A DNA stretch of 64,000 nt from Pontibacter ruber (GTDB taxonomy: Bacteria; Bacteroidota; Bacteroidia; Cytophagales; Hymenobacteraceae). Made by a program: the position numbers and the translations under genes. The notes under the pieces were generated by a model that searched no databases, was not told where the DNA came from, and was given only the letters and a program-made list of their open reading frames with translations. Location: assembly GCF_023630205.1 (NCBI RefSeq), contig NZ_JALPRR010000004.1, positions 372,001 to 436,000 of the forward strand, given 5' to 3'. Below, piece by piece: positions 34,854-42,954 of the stretch (within the stretch, counting starts at the first letter, position 1; every line of letters starts with the position of its first letter).

Positions 34854-36136
34854 TGCTTTGGTTTTAGCAGGCGCTCGATGTCTTTCATGATGGTAGCAGT
34901 GGCGCCTGCCTGCTGTTGTACGTATTGCTTTTCTGATTCGGTTATACTTTGGCGAAGGCCTGGCGTGTTGTGTACTTTCTCAAAAGCCTGCAGCAGTTCT
35001 TCGGCATTGGTTACCGGAAAAGCACAGCCCAATTGCACCAGATCCTTTGCCTCCTGAAACTTCTCATACTTCGGTCCGAAAAAAAGTGGCAGGCCAAAAA
35101 CGGCTGCCTCCAGCGTATTGTGCAGTCCCTTGCCGAAAGCCCCGCCAATGTAAGCGTAAGTGCCATAGCTGTACAGCGCTGAGAGCATGCCAATGTTATC
35201 GATCACCAGTACGTTATACTTTGCCACTTCTGCCTCACGGGCCTGTGAGAAACACACCGTTCCTTCGCCTAGCTGCTGCACAAGGGTGCTGATGCCGCTC
35301 TCGTGAATCTCGTGGGGGGCGATGATGAATTTTATACTTTTTTTATACTTGCTGATAAGCGGTAGCAGCACCTCCATATCAGCAGGCCAGCTGCTGCCGA
35401 TCATGAACACTTGCTGCCCGGCCGAGAAAGCCTCTACCAGCGGAATTGATTTTATACTTGCCGCCGTCTGCAGCACCCGGTCGAAGCGGGTGTCGCCGGC
35501 TATACTTGTCTGCTTTATACTTATATTTTGCAGCAGCTCCAGGGAGCGCTGGTTCTGTGTGTAAATGTGTGTGAAATTCTGCAAGATGTTCCGGTAAAAA
35601 CCACCATAAGGCTTAAAGAAAACCTGGTCTGGGCGGAAAATGGCTGAGATGGAGAGCACCGGTATACTTCGCTGCCGCAGCGTCTGCAGGTAATAGTGCC
35701 AGAATTCATACTTCACGAACACGGCCAGCTCCGGCTGCACGATCTTTATAAACATCTCTGCATTGCGCTGGCTGTCCAGGGGCAGGTAAAAGATGTAATC
35801 GGCGCCCGCGTAGTTTTTGCGCACTTCGTAGCCAGACGGAGAGAAGAAGGTAAGCAGGATTTTATACTTCGGGAATGCTTCGCGAAAGGCTTCCATCACT
35901 GGGCGCCCCTGCTCAAACTCACCCAGCGACGCGCAATGAAACCACACCACCGGCGCCTCGTTGCCTGCAAAAGCCTGCAGTAACCGCTCGAACTGCTGCC
36001 CGCGCCCCTGCCCCATCAGCCTGGCCTTTTGGTTAAACGGAGCAGCCAGGGCAATGGCTGCCTGGTAAGCGTTCAGTCCGATGTCGTAGAGTAACTTCAA
36101 ATTTGTACTTGTAATGCGTTTAGCAAAAGACCTCAC
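34850..36136 (-). CDS. kdtA: 3-deoxy-D-manno-octulosonic acid transferase
   Basis: 428 residues, also called WaaA. Transfers Kdo from CMP-Kdo to lipid IVA at the inner membrane, the first step of lipopolysaccharide core. GT-B fold with the family N-terminus containing WFHCASLGEFEQGRP near 65-79, and GSSWPADMEVLLPLI and GGAFGKGLHNTLEAAVFGLP in the donor domain. The gene holds an exceptional density of TATACTT words (at least six between 35328 and 35525), which supply Ser-Ile and Lys-Tyr-Lys residues. Confidence 0.95.
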   Translation of the reverse strand: MRSFAKRITSTNLKLLYDIGLNAYQAAIALAAPFNQKARLMGQGRGQQFERLLQAFAGNEAPVVWFHCASLGEFEQGRPVMEAFREAFPKYKILLTFFSPSGYEVRKNYAGADYIFYLPLDSQRNAEMFIKIVQPELAVFVKYEFWHYYLQTLRQRSIPVLSISAIFRPDQVFFKPYGGFYRNILQNFTHIYTQNQRSLELLQNISIKQTSIAGDTRFDRVLQTAASIKSIPLVEAFSAGQQVFMIGSSWPADMEVLLPLISKYKKSIKFIIAPHEIHESGISTLVQQLGEGTVCFSQAREAEVAKYNVLVIDNIGMLSALYSYGTYAYIGGAFGKGLHNTLEAAVFGLPLFFGPKYEKFQEAKDLVQLGCAFPVTNAEELLQAFEKVHNTPGLRQSITESEKQYVQQQAGATATIMKDIERLLKPKQ

Positions 36137-36183
36137 AGCGCGCGCAGCTCCTGCGAGCGTTTGTGCCAGCGGCCTTTGCAGTG

Positions 36184-36191
36184 CAAATATA
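36184..36191 (-). promoter_or_regulatory. -7 promoter box of kdtA operon
   Basis: Minus-strand TATATTTG fits TAnnTTTG, 48 bases before the kdtA start. Confidence 0.5.
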
Positions 36192-36255
36192 AGGTATTGC
36201 TTTGTGCCTTGTGCAGCGTTGTTTCAAGAGCCGGTGTATTTGTCCCGGAGTCTGT

Positions 36256-36263
36256 TATTTTTG
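36256..36263 (+). promoter_or_regulatory. -7 promoter box of the GNAT gene
   Basis: TATTTTTG fits TAnnTTTG, with a TTTG at 36239-36242. It lies 37 bases before ATG 36300, and so supports that start over upstream in-frame codons. Confidence 0.5.
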
Positions 36264-36299
36264 TTCAGAAGTATAGCATTACCGCACATCATCACTACT

Positions 36300-36734
36300 A
36301 TGGAAAAAGCACAGCCAGGCGATTACCAGGAAATTACGGAAGTATGGGAAGCTTCCGTCAGAGCCACGCATCATTTCCTGAAGGAAGAAGATATTCTGTT
36401 CTTCAGGCCACTCATCCTGAACGATTACCTGAAAGCCGTAGACCTATATTGTGAGCGCGATGAAGCAGGTAGCATAGTTGGATTCCTAGGAGTAGCCGAT
36501 GGCAAGATCGAGATGTTGTTCATTCATCCGGATAGCCGGGGTAAGGGCATCGGTAAAAAGCTGCTGCAGTTTGCCGTGGATACCCTGCATGCCACACTGG
36601 TAGACGTAAACGAGCAGAACACGCAGGCCGTGGATTTCTATAGGCACATGGGCTTTGTGGTGGAAGATCGCTCTGCACTCGACAGCATGGGCAAGCCTTA
36701 CCCGATCCTGCACATGAAGTTACATACTTTGTAG
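36300..36734 (+). CDS. GNAT-family N-acetyltransferase (YjaB-like)
   Basis: 144 residues from ATG 36300. Acetyl-CoA-binding loop is HPDSRGKGIGKKLL near 76-89; TLVDVNEQNTQAVDFYRHMGF near 101-121 is the C-terminal signature. EVWEASVRATHHFL near 15-28 is typical of YjaB-like members. The acceptor is unknown. Its stop directly abuts the stop of the next, convergent gene with no base between. Confidence 0.88.
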   Translation: MEKAQPGDYQEITEVWEASVRATHHFLKEEDILFFRPLILNDYLKAVDLYCERDEAGSIVGFLGVADGKIEMLFIHPDSRGKGIGKKLLQFAVDTLHATLVDVNEQNTQAVDFYRHMGFVVEDRSALDSMGKPYPILHMKLHTL

Positions 36735-37259
36735 TTATCGCCTGGTCTGGGTGCTGTAGCCGATACCCAGCCCGAACCACGGGATTACAGGTATAAAAGA
36801 GTTGGTGATTACTATTGGCTGTGCGTTGGCATGGTAAAAGAATCCTTTTCCTTTTTTAGGATAGTGCTTAAAACCAAGGTACAATGTAAGCGGAACAATG
36901 ATGGATTGATCATTGGGGCCTAAACAATCATAGCATTCGTCGGAGCTGGTTTCGAAGTAATCTTTAGTAGTAACTGCACCAGCTAAGCCAAACTCGAATT
37001 TGTTATTCTTCTTCCCCAGGTTGCCACCCACGAACAAGGGCAGCGAAGGGTGCCACTCGTCGTTGAAATCGTTTATAGCACCGACACCTGCCCCATAATG
37101 TAAGCTCAGGTTTTTCTTGCTGTTCGGGTTGCGCTCATAAAGTATAGCCGGGCCCATTATGTTTTTGCCCAGTAACTCCAGGTAAACGGTGTTTCTGGTC
37201 TGTGCATTAGACAGTAACGCACAGCAACAGAAGGCGAACAGGAGAAACGCTTTTTTCAT
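36735..37259 (-). CDS. Small secreted beta-barrel-like protein
   Basis: 174 residues, not recognised. Signal peptide MKKAFLLFAFCCCALLSNA, cleaved before QTRNTVYLEL. Alternating strands (NTVYLELLGKN, LSLHYGAGVGAIND, KFEFGLAGAVTTKD, FGLGIGYST) suggest an eight-stranded outer-membrane barrel. It has two Cys (DECYDC) in a probable external loop. Confidence 0.65.
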   Translation of the reverse strand: MKKAFLLFAFCCCALLSNAQTRNTVYLELLGKNIMGPAILYERNPNSKKNLSLHYGAGVGAINDFNDEWHPSLPLFVGGNLGKKNNKFEFGLAGAVTTKDYFETSSDECYDCLGPNDQSIIVPLTLYLGFKHYPKKGKGFFYHANAQPIVITNSFIPVIPWFGLGIGYSTQTRR

Positions 37260-37579
37260 ACCTGAATATAGTAACTTATAAGTATAAAAAGTACTTTTTA
37301 TGTGAAGCTTGAAGGTGTTGGCTGTAGGTTGAAGTACAGTATGGTTTTTTGTTAGAGGGTTAACTGTGTTGCTTAATATGTTAGGGAAACCTTATCTGAT
37401 GGCTTGCATACTTAGGCAAGTAGTTGAGAGAAAGTATGGCTGTTGAAGAACTTCGGGCTGAAGGTTTCAAAGATGTATGCTGATGGTGAATACTGCAATT
37501 AGTTACGTTTCTACTTCTATATTTGACAGGATGAACGTAGGCGGTTGCGTTTAGCCGCTAGTTGCCCTTCATTGTAATT
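37260..37579. other. Gap left of the cassette-like genes
   Basis: 320 bases, AT-rich, without a gene. At its right end is a hairpin GCGG/CCGC (37541-37558) followed by GTTGCCC (37561-37567), which can pair with GGGCAAC at 38039-38045. This is read as the left boundary of a possible gene cassette. Confidence 0.5.
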
Positions 37580-38029
37580 ATGAAAAAGATAGTTTTTAAA
37601 TTTTGGAATGACATCTTAGATGAAGATTATGTCGAGGGAGTATGGGTTGAAACTGTGGATGAAGAAAAGGGGCATTATAAGATTGACAATATTCCCTTTT
37701 TTGTCACTAGCTATTCCGTTGGAGACATTGTGCAGGTGGAAAAAGAGTATGAAGAACTAGTTGTGAAAGACCTAGTGGAGCCATCAGAGAACTCTACTCT
37801 TAACATTAAATTCTCAAAGGGGGCAGACAAAGATGAAACTTTAGAAAAGCTTGTCTCTTACGGTTGCAATTATGAAAGTATGGAAAACTTAATATCGGGC
37901 TACTACTCTGTAAATGTTCCAGCATCTGTAAGTTACCAGCCTGTTTACAAGTTCTTAAAAGAATTAGAAATTAGAGAGCAACTTGGTTTCAGAGAAGCAT
38001 GCCTTTGCCATAATAGAGAAGAACAGTAA
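37580..38029 (+). CDS. DUF4265 protein, low GC, cassette-like
   Basis: 149 residues from ATG 37580 (an in-frame ATG-like start at 37562 overlaps the putative cassette boundary). DUF4265 traits: VEGVWVETVDEEKGHYKIDN, IPFFVTSYSVGDIV near the N-terminus, then an ACT-like C-terminal half (KLVSYGCNYESMEN). The function of the family is unknown; it is scattered and often next to unrelated genes. GC is far below the surroundings. Flanked by complementary GTTGCCC and GGGCAAC heptamers. Confidence 0.72.
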   Translation: MKKIVFKFWNDILDEDYVEGVWVETVDEEKGHYKIDNIPFFVTSYSVGDIVQVEKEYEELVVKDLVEPSENSTLNIKFSKGADKDETLEKLVSYGCNYESMENLISGYYSVNVPASVSYQPVYKFLKELEIREQLGFREACLCHNREEQ

Positions 38030-38038
38030 AACATCATC

Positions 38039-38103
38039 GGGCAACACAATGCATACAAAACCCTCACTTCGTTTCGGGCTACGTATGCACGCGGCCGTTA
38101 AGC
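38039..38103 (+). other. attC-like recombination site
   Basis: 65 bases between two low-GC genes. The ends are GGGCAAC (R''-like, 38039-38045) and GTTAAGC (38097-38103), which fits the integron core GTTRRRY. Inside are TGCATAC (38050-38056) and its complement GTATGCA (38083-38089), then CCC/GGG, around a 12-base loop. The left heptamer pairs exactly with GTTGCCC before the upstream gene, as expected if that gene was once a circular cassette. No integrase gene is in the window. Confidence 0.45.
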
Positions 38104-38116
38104 TCAGTTGATAATT

Positions 38117-38410
38117 ATGAAAGAAATTCCAGAGATAATATTAGTGCCTGTTCCAGAGACTGATGAAGCAAAAACTGCTATCGGTTATCAATGGAATGAT
38201 GAGGCTGGAACACGTCATAAACCTGGAGGGAGACCAAACGGATTAAGTATAGAGGAATACCCAAACTGCAAAGATTGTGAAGAAAGAATGTCTTTTTATG
38301 CTCAAATTGATTCTATAGGTGATGATTACGATCTAGCAGATTGTTGTGCTATACATGTCTTCGTTTGTTTTGACTGCTTTACAACAGAAAGTCAGTTGAA
38401 CCAAATCTAA
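38117..38410 (+). CDS. Small Cys-rich protein, low GC, cassette-like
   Basis: 97 residues from ATG 38117. GTRHKPGGRPNGL, then CKDCEERMSFYAQIDSIGDD near 54-73, and CCAIHVFVCFDCFTT near 79-93. The CxxC pair and the second CxxC form a likely zinc ribbon. The FYAQIDSIxD-Y---DCxxIYVFVCFDC pattern resembles DUF1963/YwqG-type proteins, some of which are immunity proteins. That role here is only a guess. Ends before GCATAAC (38487-38493), a 6-of-7 match to the complement of its own GTTAAGC boundary. Confidence 0.65.
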   Translation: MKEIPEIILVPVPETDEAKTAIGYQWNDEAGTRHKPGGRPNGLSIEEYPNCKDCEERMSFYAQIDSIGDDYDLADCCAIHVFVCFDCFTTESQLNQI

Positions 38411-38565
38411 TCAAACCAATAGCAAATGACATCAAATTCTCAGTTTCGGATAAGGAGGTTTAGCAATAATAAAAAAGAACAATAAAGCATAACAAGACCA
38501 ATAGTGCATAAACGCACCATAGCAAATTCTGCCAACCAAAACTTCCGATCTATTGATGCAGCACA

Positions 38566-39123
38566 ATGTACTCAGGTAAAAAGTTAAAGTGGTTCACGAT
38601 TGTTGGTGCTATGCTCTGGATAGTTGCCGGGCTCCTGTTGTCATTGCGTCCTGCCGGCCATCCTCCTGACAGTTTCCGAAAAAGTGGGGACCTGATACCG
38701 GTGCTGGCCGTGGGCCTGGTACTGATTGGCGTTTCTACAAGCCTTAAAATGCTAGCCTTCAGAAAAGCAGGCGGGTGGTTATTTAAAACGGTCTGCCAGG
38801 CAGTGGTGCTCAGTAGCCTGTCTTATGCTTTGGGCGTGCTGATCCGGCACGTTTTTCTGCAGGCTACCGGATGGGAGCCATTCATGCCACTAGGCTTTTT
38901 AGCCTTCATCATTTCTTGGGCACTCTTAGGAGTGATTTCGCTCAAAAAAGGCTTTCTTTCTCGGGCTGCGGGTTTGCTAATGATCGCTTCCACCATCAGC
39001 CTGCTTACATTTAATGATCAATACAACCCGTACGGAGGTGTTGTGTTCGGCGTACTGACGCTCTTCATGATTCTGCTGCCTGAGCACAGCCAAAAACAAT
39101 CCCCTGGATCAAACCTCGCCTGA
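38566..39123 (+). CDS. Multi-pass membrane protein of unknown function
   Basis: 185 residues, about six membrane helices (near 10-28, 44-62, 74-98, 107-126, 130-146, 150-170), no recognised motif. GC returns to the level of the main genome, so this lies outside the cassette-like block. No partner gene is evident. Confidence 0.65.
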   Translation: MYSGKKLKWFTIVGAMLWIVAGLLLSLRPAGHPPDSFRKSGDLIPVLAVGLVLIGVSTSLKMLAFRKAGGWLFKTVCQAVVLSSLSYALGVLIRHVFLQATGWEPFMPLGFLAFIISWALLGVISLKKGFLSRAAGLLMIASTISLLTFNDQYNPYGGVVFGVLTLFMILLPEHSQKQSPGSNLA

Positions 39124-39294
39124 TAAAGCATTTCAAAACAGCAGCTTGACTATAATTGTATTCAACTGTAAAGCAAGCATGTATCTAAAGCAGCAAAGTA
39201 TGCCGTTGCTTCTGAAACATCTGTTCCGTTATGTGCTATACTTACAGGAACGATTTAAAAATCGTAACTTACAATCATCCCTTAAATCAGCAAA

Positions 39295-40371
39295 ATGAAA
39301 TCATTACTTCAGTGGACTATTATCATCCCGGTATTAGCCTGGCTCTTATTTTTTTCCGGACTAGTTTATGATAGCAGTTTCTTTCAGATTGTAGCAAGCG
39401 CACTGCTCATCGGCAGCGTTATGTCGGCAGTGCACCACTCTGAGATAATTGCCGAGAGAGTTGGAGAGCCCTACGGTACCATTATCCTGGCTATCTCGAT
39501 AACAGTTATTGAAGTTTCTATTATCATATCGTTGATGCTGTCAGAAGGACCGGAAGCCGCTTCATTGGCCCGCGATACGGTGTATGCGGCAACCATGCTT
39601 ATACTTAACGGCATCATCGGGCTTAGCCTGCTAATTGGCGGGTTGAAACATTACGAGCAGAATTTTTCCGCCCCTTCCGTAACCATAGCCCTGATCTCAC
39701 TCATCTCAATTGTCGTGTTTACACTGGTGTTCCCTACTTTCACCGAAAGTGTAAAGGGCTCTTATTACTCCATGCCCCAGCTTATTTTTGCCTCAATTGC
39801 CTGCCTGGTTATTTATTCTACTTTCCTGTTTGCGCAGACAAGGAGGTACCGGCAATATTTTCTTACTGTCGGGGACGATGAAAATGAAGAAACAGTAGTG
39901 CCTATCGCGATCAGTAACAGTATGTTTTTCTCCAGCCTTGTATTCCTTATTGTGAGCTTGGGCATTGTGGTGTTGCTGGCAAAAACCCTTTCACCTACCA
40001 TCGAAAGCATTATCACCGGATACAGCCTGCCGAAATCGCTGGTGGGCGTTGTTATTGCCGCCATCATCTTATTACCAGAAGCAACAGCTGCCATCATCGC
40101 TGCCAGAAAAAACAGGCTCCAGACAAGTATAAATTTATCGCTGGGTTCTGCCCTCGCAAGTATCGGGCTCACCATACCCAGCGTGGCGGTGGTTTGTATC
40201 ATGCTGGACATGCCCATTATTTTGGGGTTAGATATCAAATCTATAGTGCTGCTGGGCCTGTCGGTATTTACAGTAATGCTGTCGCTGAGCAGCGGCAAGT
40301 CTACTACTGTTTACGGGGTAGTGCTGCTGGTTAACTTGTTTGCTTTCATATTCCTGATGATATACCCTTGA
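39295..40371 (+). CDS. Calcium/sodium:proton antiporter, ChaA-like
   Basis: 358 residues, about 11 helices in two inverted halves. Each half carries the cation-exchanger signature: SEIIAERVGEPYGTIILAIS near 49-68 with ITVIEVS, and ILLPEATAAIIAARKNRLQ near 257-275 with SINLSLGSALASIGLTIP. The paired acidic residues in these repeats bind cation. E. coli ChaA exports sodium or calcium in exchange for protons. A small palindrome CGATTTAAAAATCG lies in the leader. Confidence 0.9.
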   Translation: MKSLLQWTIIIPVLAWLLFFSGLVYDSSFFQIVASALLIGSVMSAVHHSEIIAERVGEPYGTIILAISITVIEVSIIISLMLSEGPEAASLARDTVYAATMLILNGIIGLSLLIGGLKHYEQNFSAPSVTIALISLISIVVFTLVFPTFTESVKGSYYSMPQLIFASIACLVIYSTFLFAQTRRYRQYFLTVGDDENEETVVPIAISNSMFFSSLVFLIVSLGIVVLLAKTLSPTIESIITGYSLPKSLVGVVIAAIILLPEATAAIIAARKNRLQTSINLSLGSALASIGLTIPSVAVVCIMLDMPIILGLDIKSIVLLGLSVFTVMLSLSSGKSTTVYGVVLLVNLFAFIFLMIYP

Positions 40372-40482
40372 GGGAAGCATAGTGCGGGCGCAGGAACATC
40401 GATCCAGACTTACTAAAGCATAGTAGTTGCGGATGATCAATTGTTCTTACACCTTCACTAAACGTGTATTTAGGCAAAACCA

Positions 40483-40510
40483 AAAAGCCCCGGCATATGC
40501 CGGGGCTTTT
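40483..40510 (-). terminator. Terminator of the peroxiredoxin gene
   Basis: 12-bp perfect stem AAAAGCCCCGGC / GCCGGGGCTTTT around ATAT, just after the peroxiredoxin stop; symmetric, so it can also serve the plus strand. Confidence 0.9.
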
Positions 40511-40533
40511 CTATAATTAAGCTCTAATGATGC

Positions 40534-41163
40534 TTAGTGTTTTGCAAGGTAGTTAGATACGCCTTCTTTTGTAGCTTGCATAGCTTCTTTACCTTCTTCC
40601 CAGTTGGCTGGGCAAACTTCACCTTTCTCTTCGAAGTACTGCAGCGCGTCAACAATGCGAAGCGCCTCGTCGATAGAACGGCCAAGTGGCAGGTCGTTTA
40701 CAACCTGGTGGCGAACCACACCTTCTTTGTCGATCAGGAACAGACCACGGTAAGCAACAGGCTCGCCTACGAAAGTAACTTCGCCTTCTTCGTTGTAATC
40801 GTAGTGGCCAGCCAGAACGTCGTAGTTCTGCGCGATAGTCTTAGCAGCATCAGCTACCAATGGATATTCTACACCCTCGATACCGCCCTGGTTGCGAGGA
40901 GTGTTCAGCCATGCAAAGTGAGAGAAATGTGTATCGGTTGAGCAACCAACAACAGCTACGTTCTTACGCTCGAAGTCAGCGATTCTGTCCTGGAACGCGA
41001 TGATCTCGGTAGGGCAAACGAATGTGAAGTCCATTGGGTAGAAGAAGAACACAACGTGCTGCTTGCCAATGTACTGCTCCAGAGAGAAGTTCTCTACGAA
41101 CTCACCGTTTACCACTGCTGTAGCTTTGAAAGAAGGTGCTTTTTTACCTACTAATACTGCCAT
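40534..41163 (-). CDS. Typical 2-Cys peroxiredoxin
   Basis: 209 residues. Reduces hydrogen and organic peroxides with thiols. The peroxidatic Cys is C50 in FYPMDFTFVCPTE and the resolving Cys is C184 in GEVCPANW. It is cytoplasmic. It lies 28 bases after perR on the same strand with no terminator between, so it is very probably in the PerR-controlled transcript. Codon use is the most optimised in the region (CTTC/AAC-type), consistent with high expression. Confidence 0.95.
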   Translation of the reverse strand: MAVLVGKKAPSFKATAVVNGEFVENFSLEQYIGKQHVVFFFYPMDFTFVCPTEIIAFQDRIADFERKNVAVVGCSTDTHFSHFAWLNTPRNQGGIEGVEYPLVADAAKTIAQNYDVLAGHYDYNEEGEVTFVGEPVAYRGLFLIDKEGVVRHQVVNDLPLGRSIDEALRIVDALQYFEEKGEVCPANWEEGKEAMQATKEGVSNYLAKH

Positions 41164-41191
41164 TTTCTATTGGTTTTAGTTTTAAATTAAT

Positions 41192-41656
41192 CTATTTAGA
41201 TACTCGTGAAATATTTATTTGTTTGTCAGGCTCTACTTTGTTGCCCGTTAGCTGCACCGAAAACCCTTTGATCTCGAAGTTCTCCAGATTTCTTTTGCTG
41301 AAGAATTCTGTCAGAAGCTCGTGCAGCTCTTCGTCTTCAAAATCGACGATCTCTTTGGTTTTGCTGCAGTAGATGTGGCTGTGCGTGATGGTGTTGGAAT
41401 CGTACCGCTTGCCACCTTCTTCTGAGAGCACCCGCCGGATCAGGCCAGTCTCGGTAAACGTGTCCAGCGTTTTGTAAACCGTACCCAGCGATATACTTGG
41501 GTTTGCCGGCTTCAGGCGCTGGTATACATCTTCTGCCGTCGGGTGGTGCCCGTGCAGCTCCGTTACCGCTTCAAACACAACAATGCGCTGGTGTGTGGCT
41601 TTAAGGCCGCACGCTGTCAGGCGCTGTCGTAATTCGTCTCGGGTCAGGTTTTGCAT
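41192..41656 (-). CDS. perR: PerR-type peroxide-sensing repressor (Fur family)
   Basis: 154 residues from ATG 41656; the in-frame ATG at 41701 overlaps the operator and is rejected. Winged-helix domain (1-85) with THQRIVVFEAV and GTVYKTLDTF. Regulatory metal ligands match B. subtilis PerR nearly one for one: H37, D86, H92, H94 and D105, the Asp (not Glu) marking PerR rather than Fur. The structural zinc CxxC pairs are absent: only C97 remains. Likely autoregulated and controls the downstream peroxiredoxin. Confidence 0.88.
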   Translation of the reverse strand: MQNLTRDELRQRLTACGLKATHQRIVVFEAVTELHGHHPTAEDVYQRLKPANPSISLGTVYKTLDTFTETGLIRRVLSEEGGKRYDSNTITHSHIYCSKTKEIVDFEDEELHELLTEFFSKRNLENFEIKGFSVQLTGNKVEPDKQINISRVSK

Positions 41657-41666
41657 AAATACTAGA

Positions 41667-41681
41667 TAAGAATAATTCTTA
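41667..41681 (-). promoter_or_regulatory. Per-box operator, 7-1-7 palindrome
   Basis: TAAGAATAATTCTTA is a perfect 7-1-7 inverted repeat with the same architecture as the B. subtilis Per box (TTATAATnATTATAA). It lies 10 bases upstream of perR ATG 41656 and 17 bases downstream of its -7 box, a position that would block transcription. Confidence 0.75.
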
Positions 41682-41698
41682 CCTGATAAAAGTTCCTG

Positions 41699-41706
41699 CA
41701 AAGATA
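41699..41706 (-). promoter_or_regulatory. -7 promoter box of perR-peroxiredoxin
   Basis: Minus-strand TATCTTTG fits TAnnTTTG, 42 bases before the perR start, with the Per box just downstream. Confidence 0.55.
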
Positions 41707-42121
41707 GGGAGGAGAGTTAAAAGTTAAAAGTGAAGAGCTAAAAGTTGTTCGTGAGTGAGGGAACTTTTGGTGGGAAAGAGTCTGAAGGTTAGAAAGTTCA
41801 GTAGCTTTTATCAACTATAATAAGTGGTTATACATTGTATTTTACCGCTTTACTTTCATGAAAAGTAATCCAACCACCCCTGGCCCCTCCTTATCCAAGG
41901 AGGGGAGTCTGCTATTATTTTGGCTGACCAGCTGTTCTATAGTTATTGTTTATACTTATACTTATACTTATACCTATACTTTAAAGTAGGTAGCTTGCTA
42001 CAAGCTAAGGAGCTGGAAAAGGCAGGTATAAGCTCCCCTCCTTAGACAAGGAGGGGCAGGGGTGGTTGGACCCGGAATAGTAGTGAAACTCAGAACTCAG
42101 AACTCGAGACTCAGAACTTTT
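41707..42121. repeat. Repeat-filled gap between perR and enoyl-CoA hydratase genes
   Basis: Some 415 bases without a gene. In order: GTTAAAA-type repeat (41716-41752); GGAGGGG-type palindromic element inverted at 41870-41906; TATACT hexamer array at 41951-41982; a direct copy of the palindromic element at 42032-42069; CTCAGAA heptamers at 42087-42115. The two palindromic copies face outward like terminal inverted repeats of a 200-bp element. Confidence 0.7.
41951..41982 (+). repeat. Tandem TATACT array
   Basis: Five hexamer units TATACT (one as TATACC) in a row, then TTAAAG. It looks like a local expansion of the TATACTT word common in the window. Confidence 0.75.
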
Positions 42122-42895
42122 TTACCGGCCCTTAAACTCCGGCTTGCGTTTCTCTACAAAAGCATTCATGCCTTCGGTCTGGTCTTCGGAGGCGAAGCAG
42201 AGATAGAAGTTCTTGCGCTCAAAGTATAAACCTTCGTCCAGCTGTGTTTCAAATGCTCTGTTTACAGATTCTTTAGCCAGCTTTGCCGCCACCGGCGACA
42301 TCTGCGCTATCTCACCAGCCAGTTTAAAAGCTTCTTCTAAGTATAGCTCCACGGGCACTACGCGGTTGATCAGGCCGTGTTTTTCGGCTTCGTCGGCAGT
42401 CATAAACTTGCCTGTCAGTACCATTTCCATGGCTTTGGCTTTTCCGATGGCTTTGGTCAGGCGCTGCGTGCCGCCTGCTCCTGGCATTACGCCGATCTTA
42501 ATTTCCGGCTGCCCGAACATGGCCGTCTCGGAAGCAATGATCATATCGCAGGTCATGGCCAGTTCGCAACCACCACCCAAAGCAAAACCTGAAACAGCCG
42601 CGATGATCGGCTTCTTGGTTTTGCGGATTTGGTCCCAGGTAGAGAACTGGTCGATGTTGAGCATGTCGATAGCCGTTTTGCCTGCCATCTGCTTAATATC
42701 GGCACCGGCGGCAAAAGCACGTTCGTTGCCTGTGATGATGATGGCACGTACTGCGTCGTCCTCGTCGAGTTGCTTTAGCGCATCGCGCAGTTCGCCCATC
42801 AGTTGCAGGTTCAGGGCGTTCAGTTCTTTCGGTCTGTTTAGTTGGATAAGGGCCACGTGCTGGCGGGCCTGAGGCGTTACAAGTATAAATTCCAT
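42122..42895 (-). CDS. Enoyl-CoA hydratase/isomerase family protein
   Basis: 257 residues, crotonase fold. Oxyanion-hole segments [11 protein letters not shown] near 61-71 and [16 protein letters not shown] near 101-116. The catalytic Glu pair of true hydratases is present as [20 protein letters not shown] near 131-150 (Glu in PEI) together with GGGCELA. It probably hydrates trans-2-enoyl-CoA in beta-oxidation. It is alone, without other beta-oxidation genes nearby. Confidence 0.93.
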   Translation of the reverse strand: MEFILVTPQARQHVALIQLNRPKELNALNLQLMGELRDALKQLDEDDAVRAIIITGNERAFAAGADIKQMAGKTAIDMLNIDQFSTWDQIRKTKKPIIAAVSGFALGGGCELAMTCDMIIASETAMFGQPEIKIGVMPGAGGTQRLTKAIGKAKAMEMVLTGKFMTADEAEKHGLINRVVPVELYLEEAFKLAGEIAQMSPVAAKLAKESVNRAFETQLDEGLYFERKNFYLCFASEDQTEGMNAFVEKRKPEFKGR

Positions 42896-42954
42896 AGTTT
42901 GTTCTGTCAGTTATTTAGAGCTTCAAGATACGGTTTTTAGCTAAACCATAAAAA

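Noticed and set aside
33999-35057. 352-codon open frame antisense to rsgA and kdtA
   Set aside because: Produced by the codon pattern of two unambiguous genes on the other strand; no start signal and odd Val/Gly/His composition.
39250-39265. CGATTTAAAAATCG palindrome before the antiporter as an operator
   Set aside because: Short, AT-rich and without a promoter box next to it; chance is likely.
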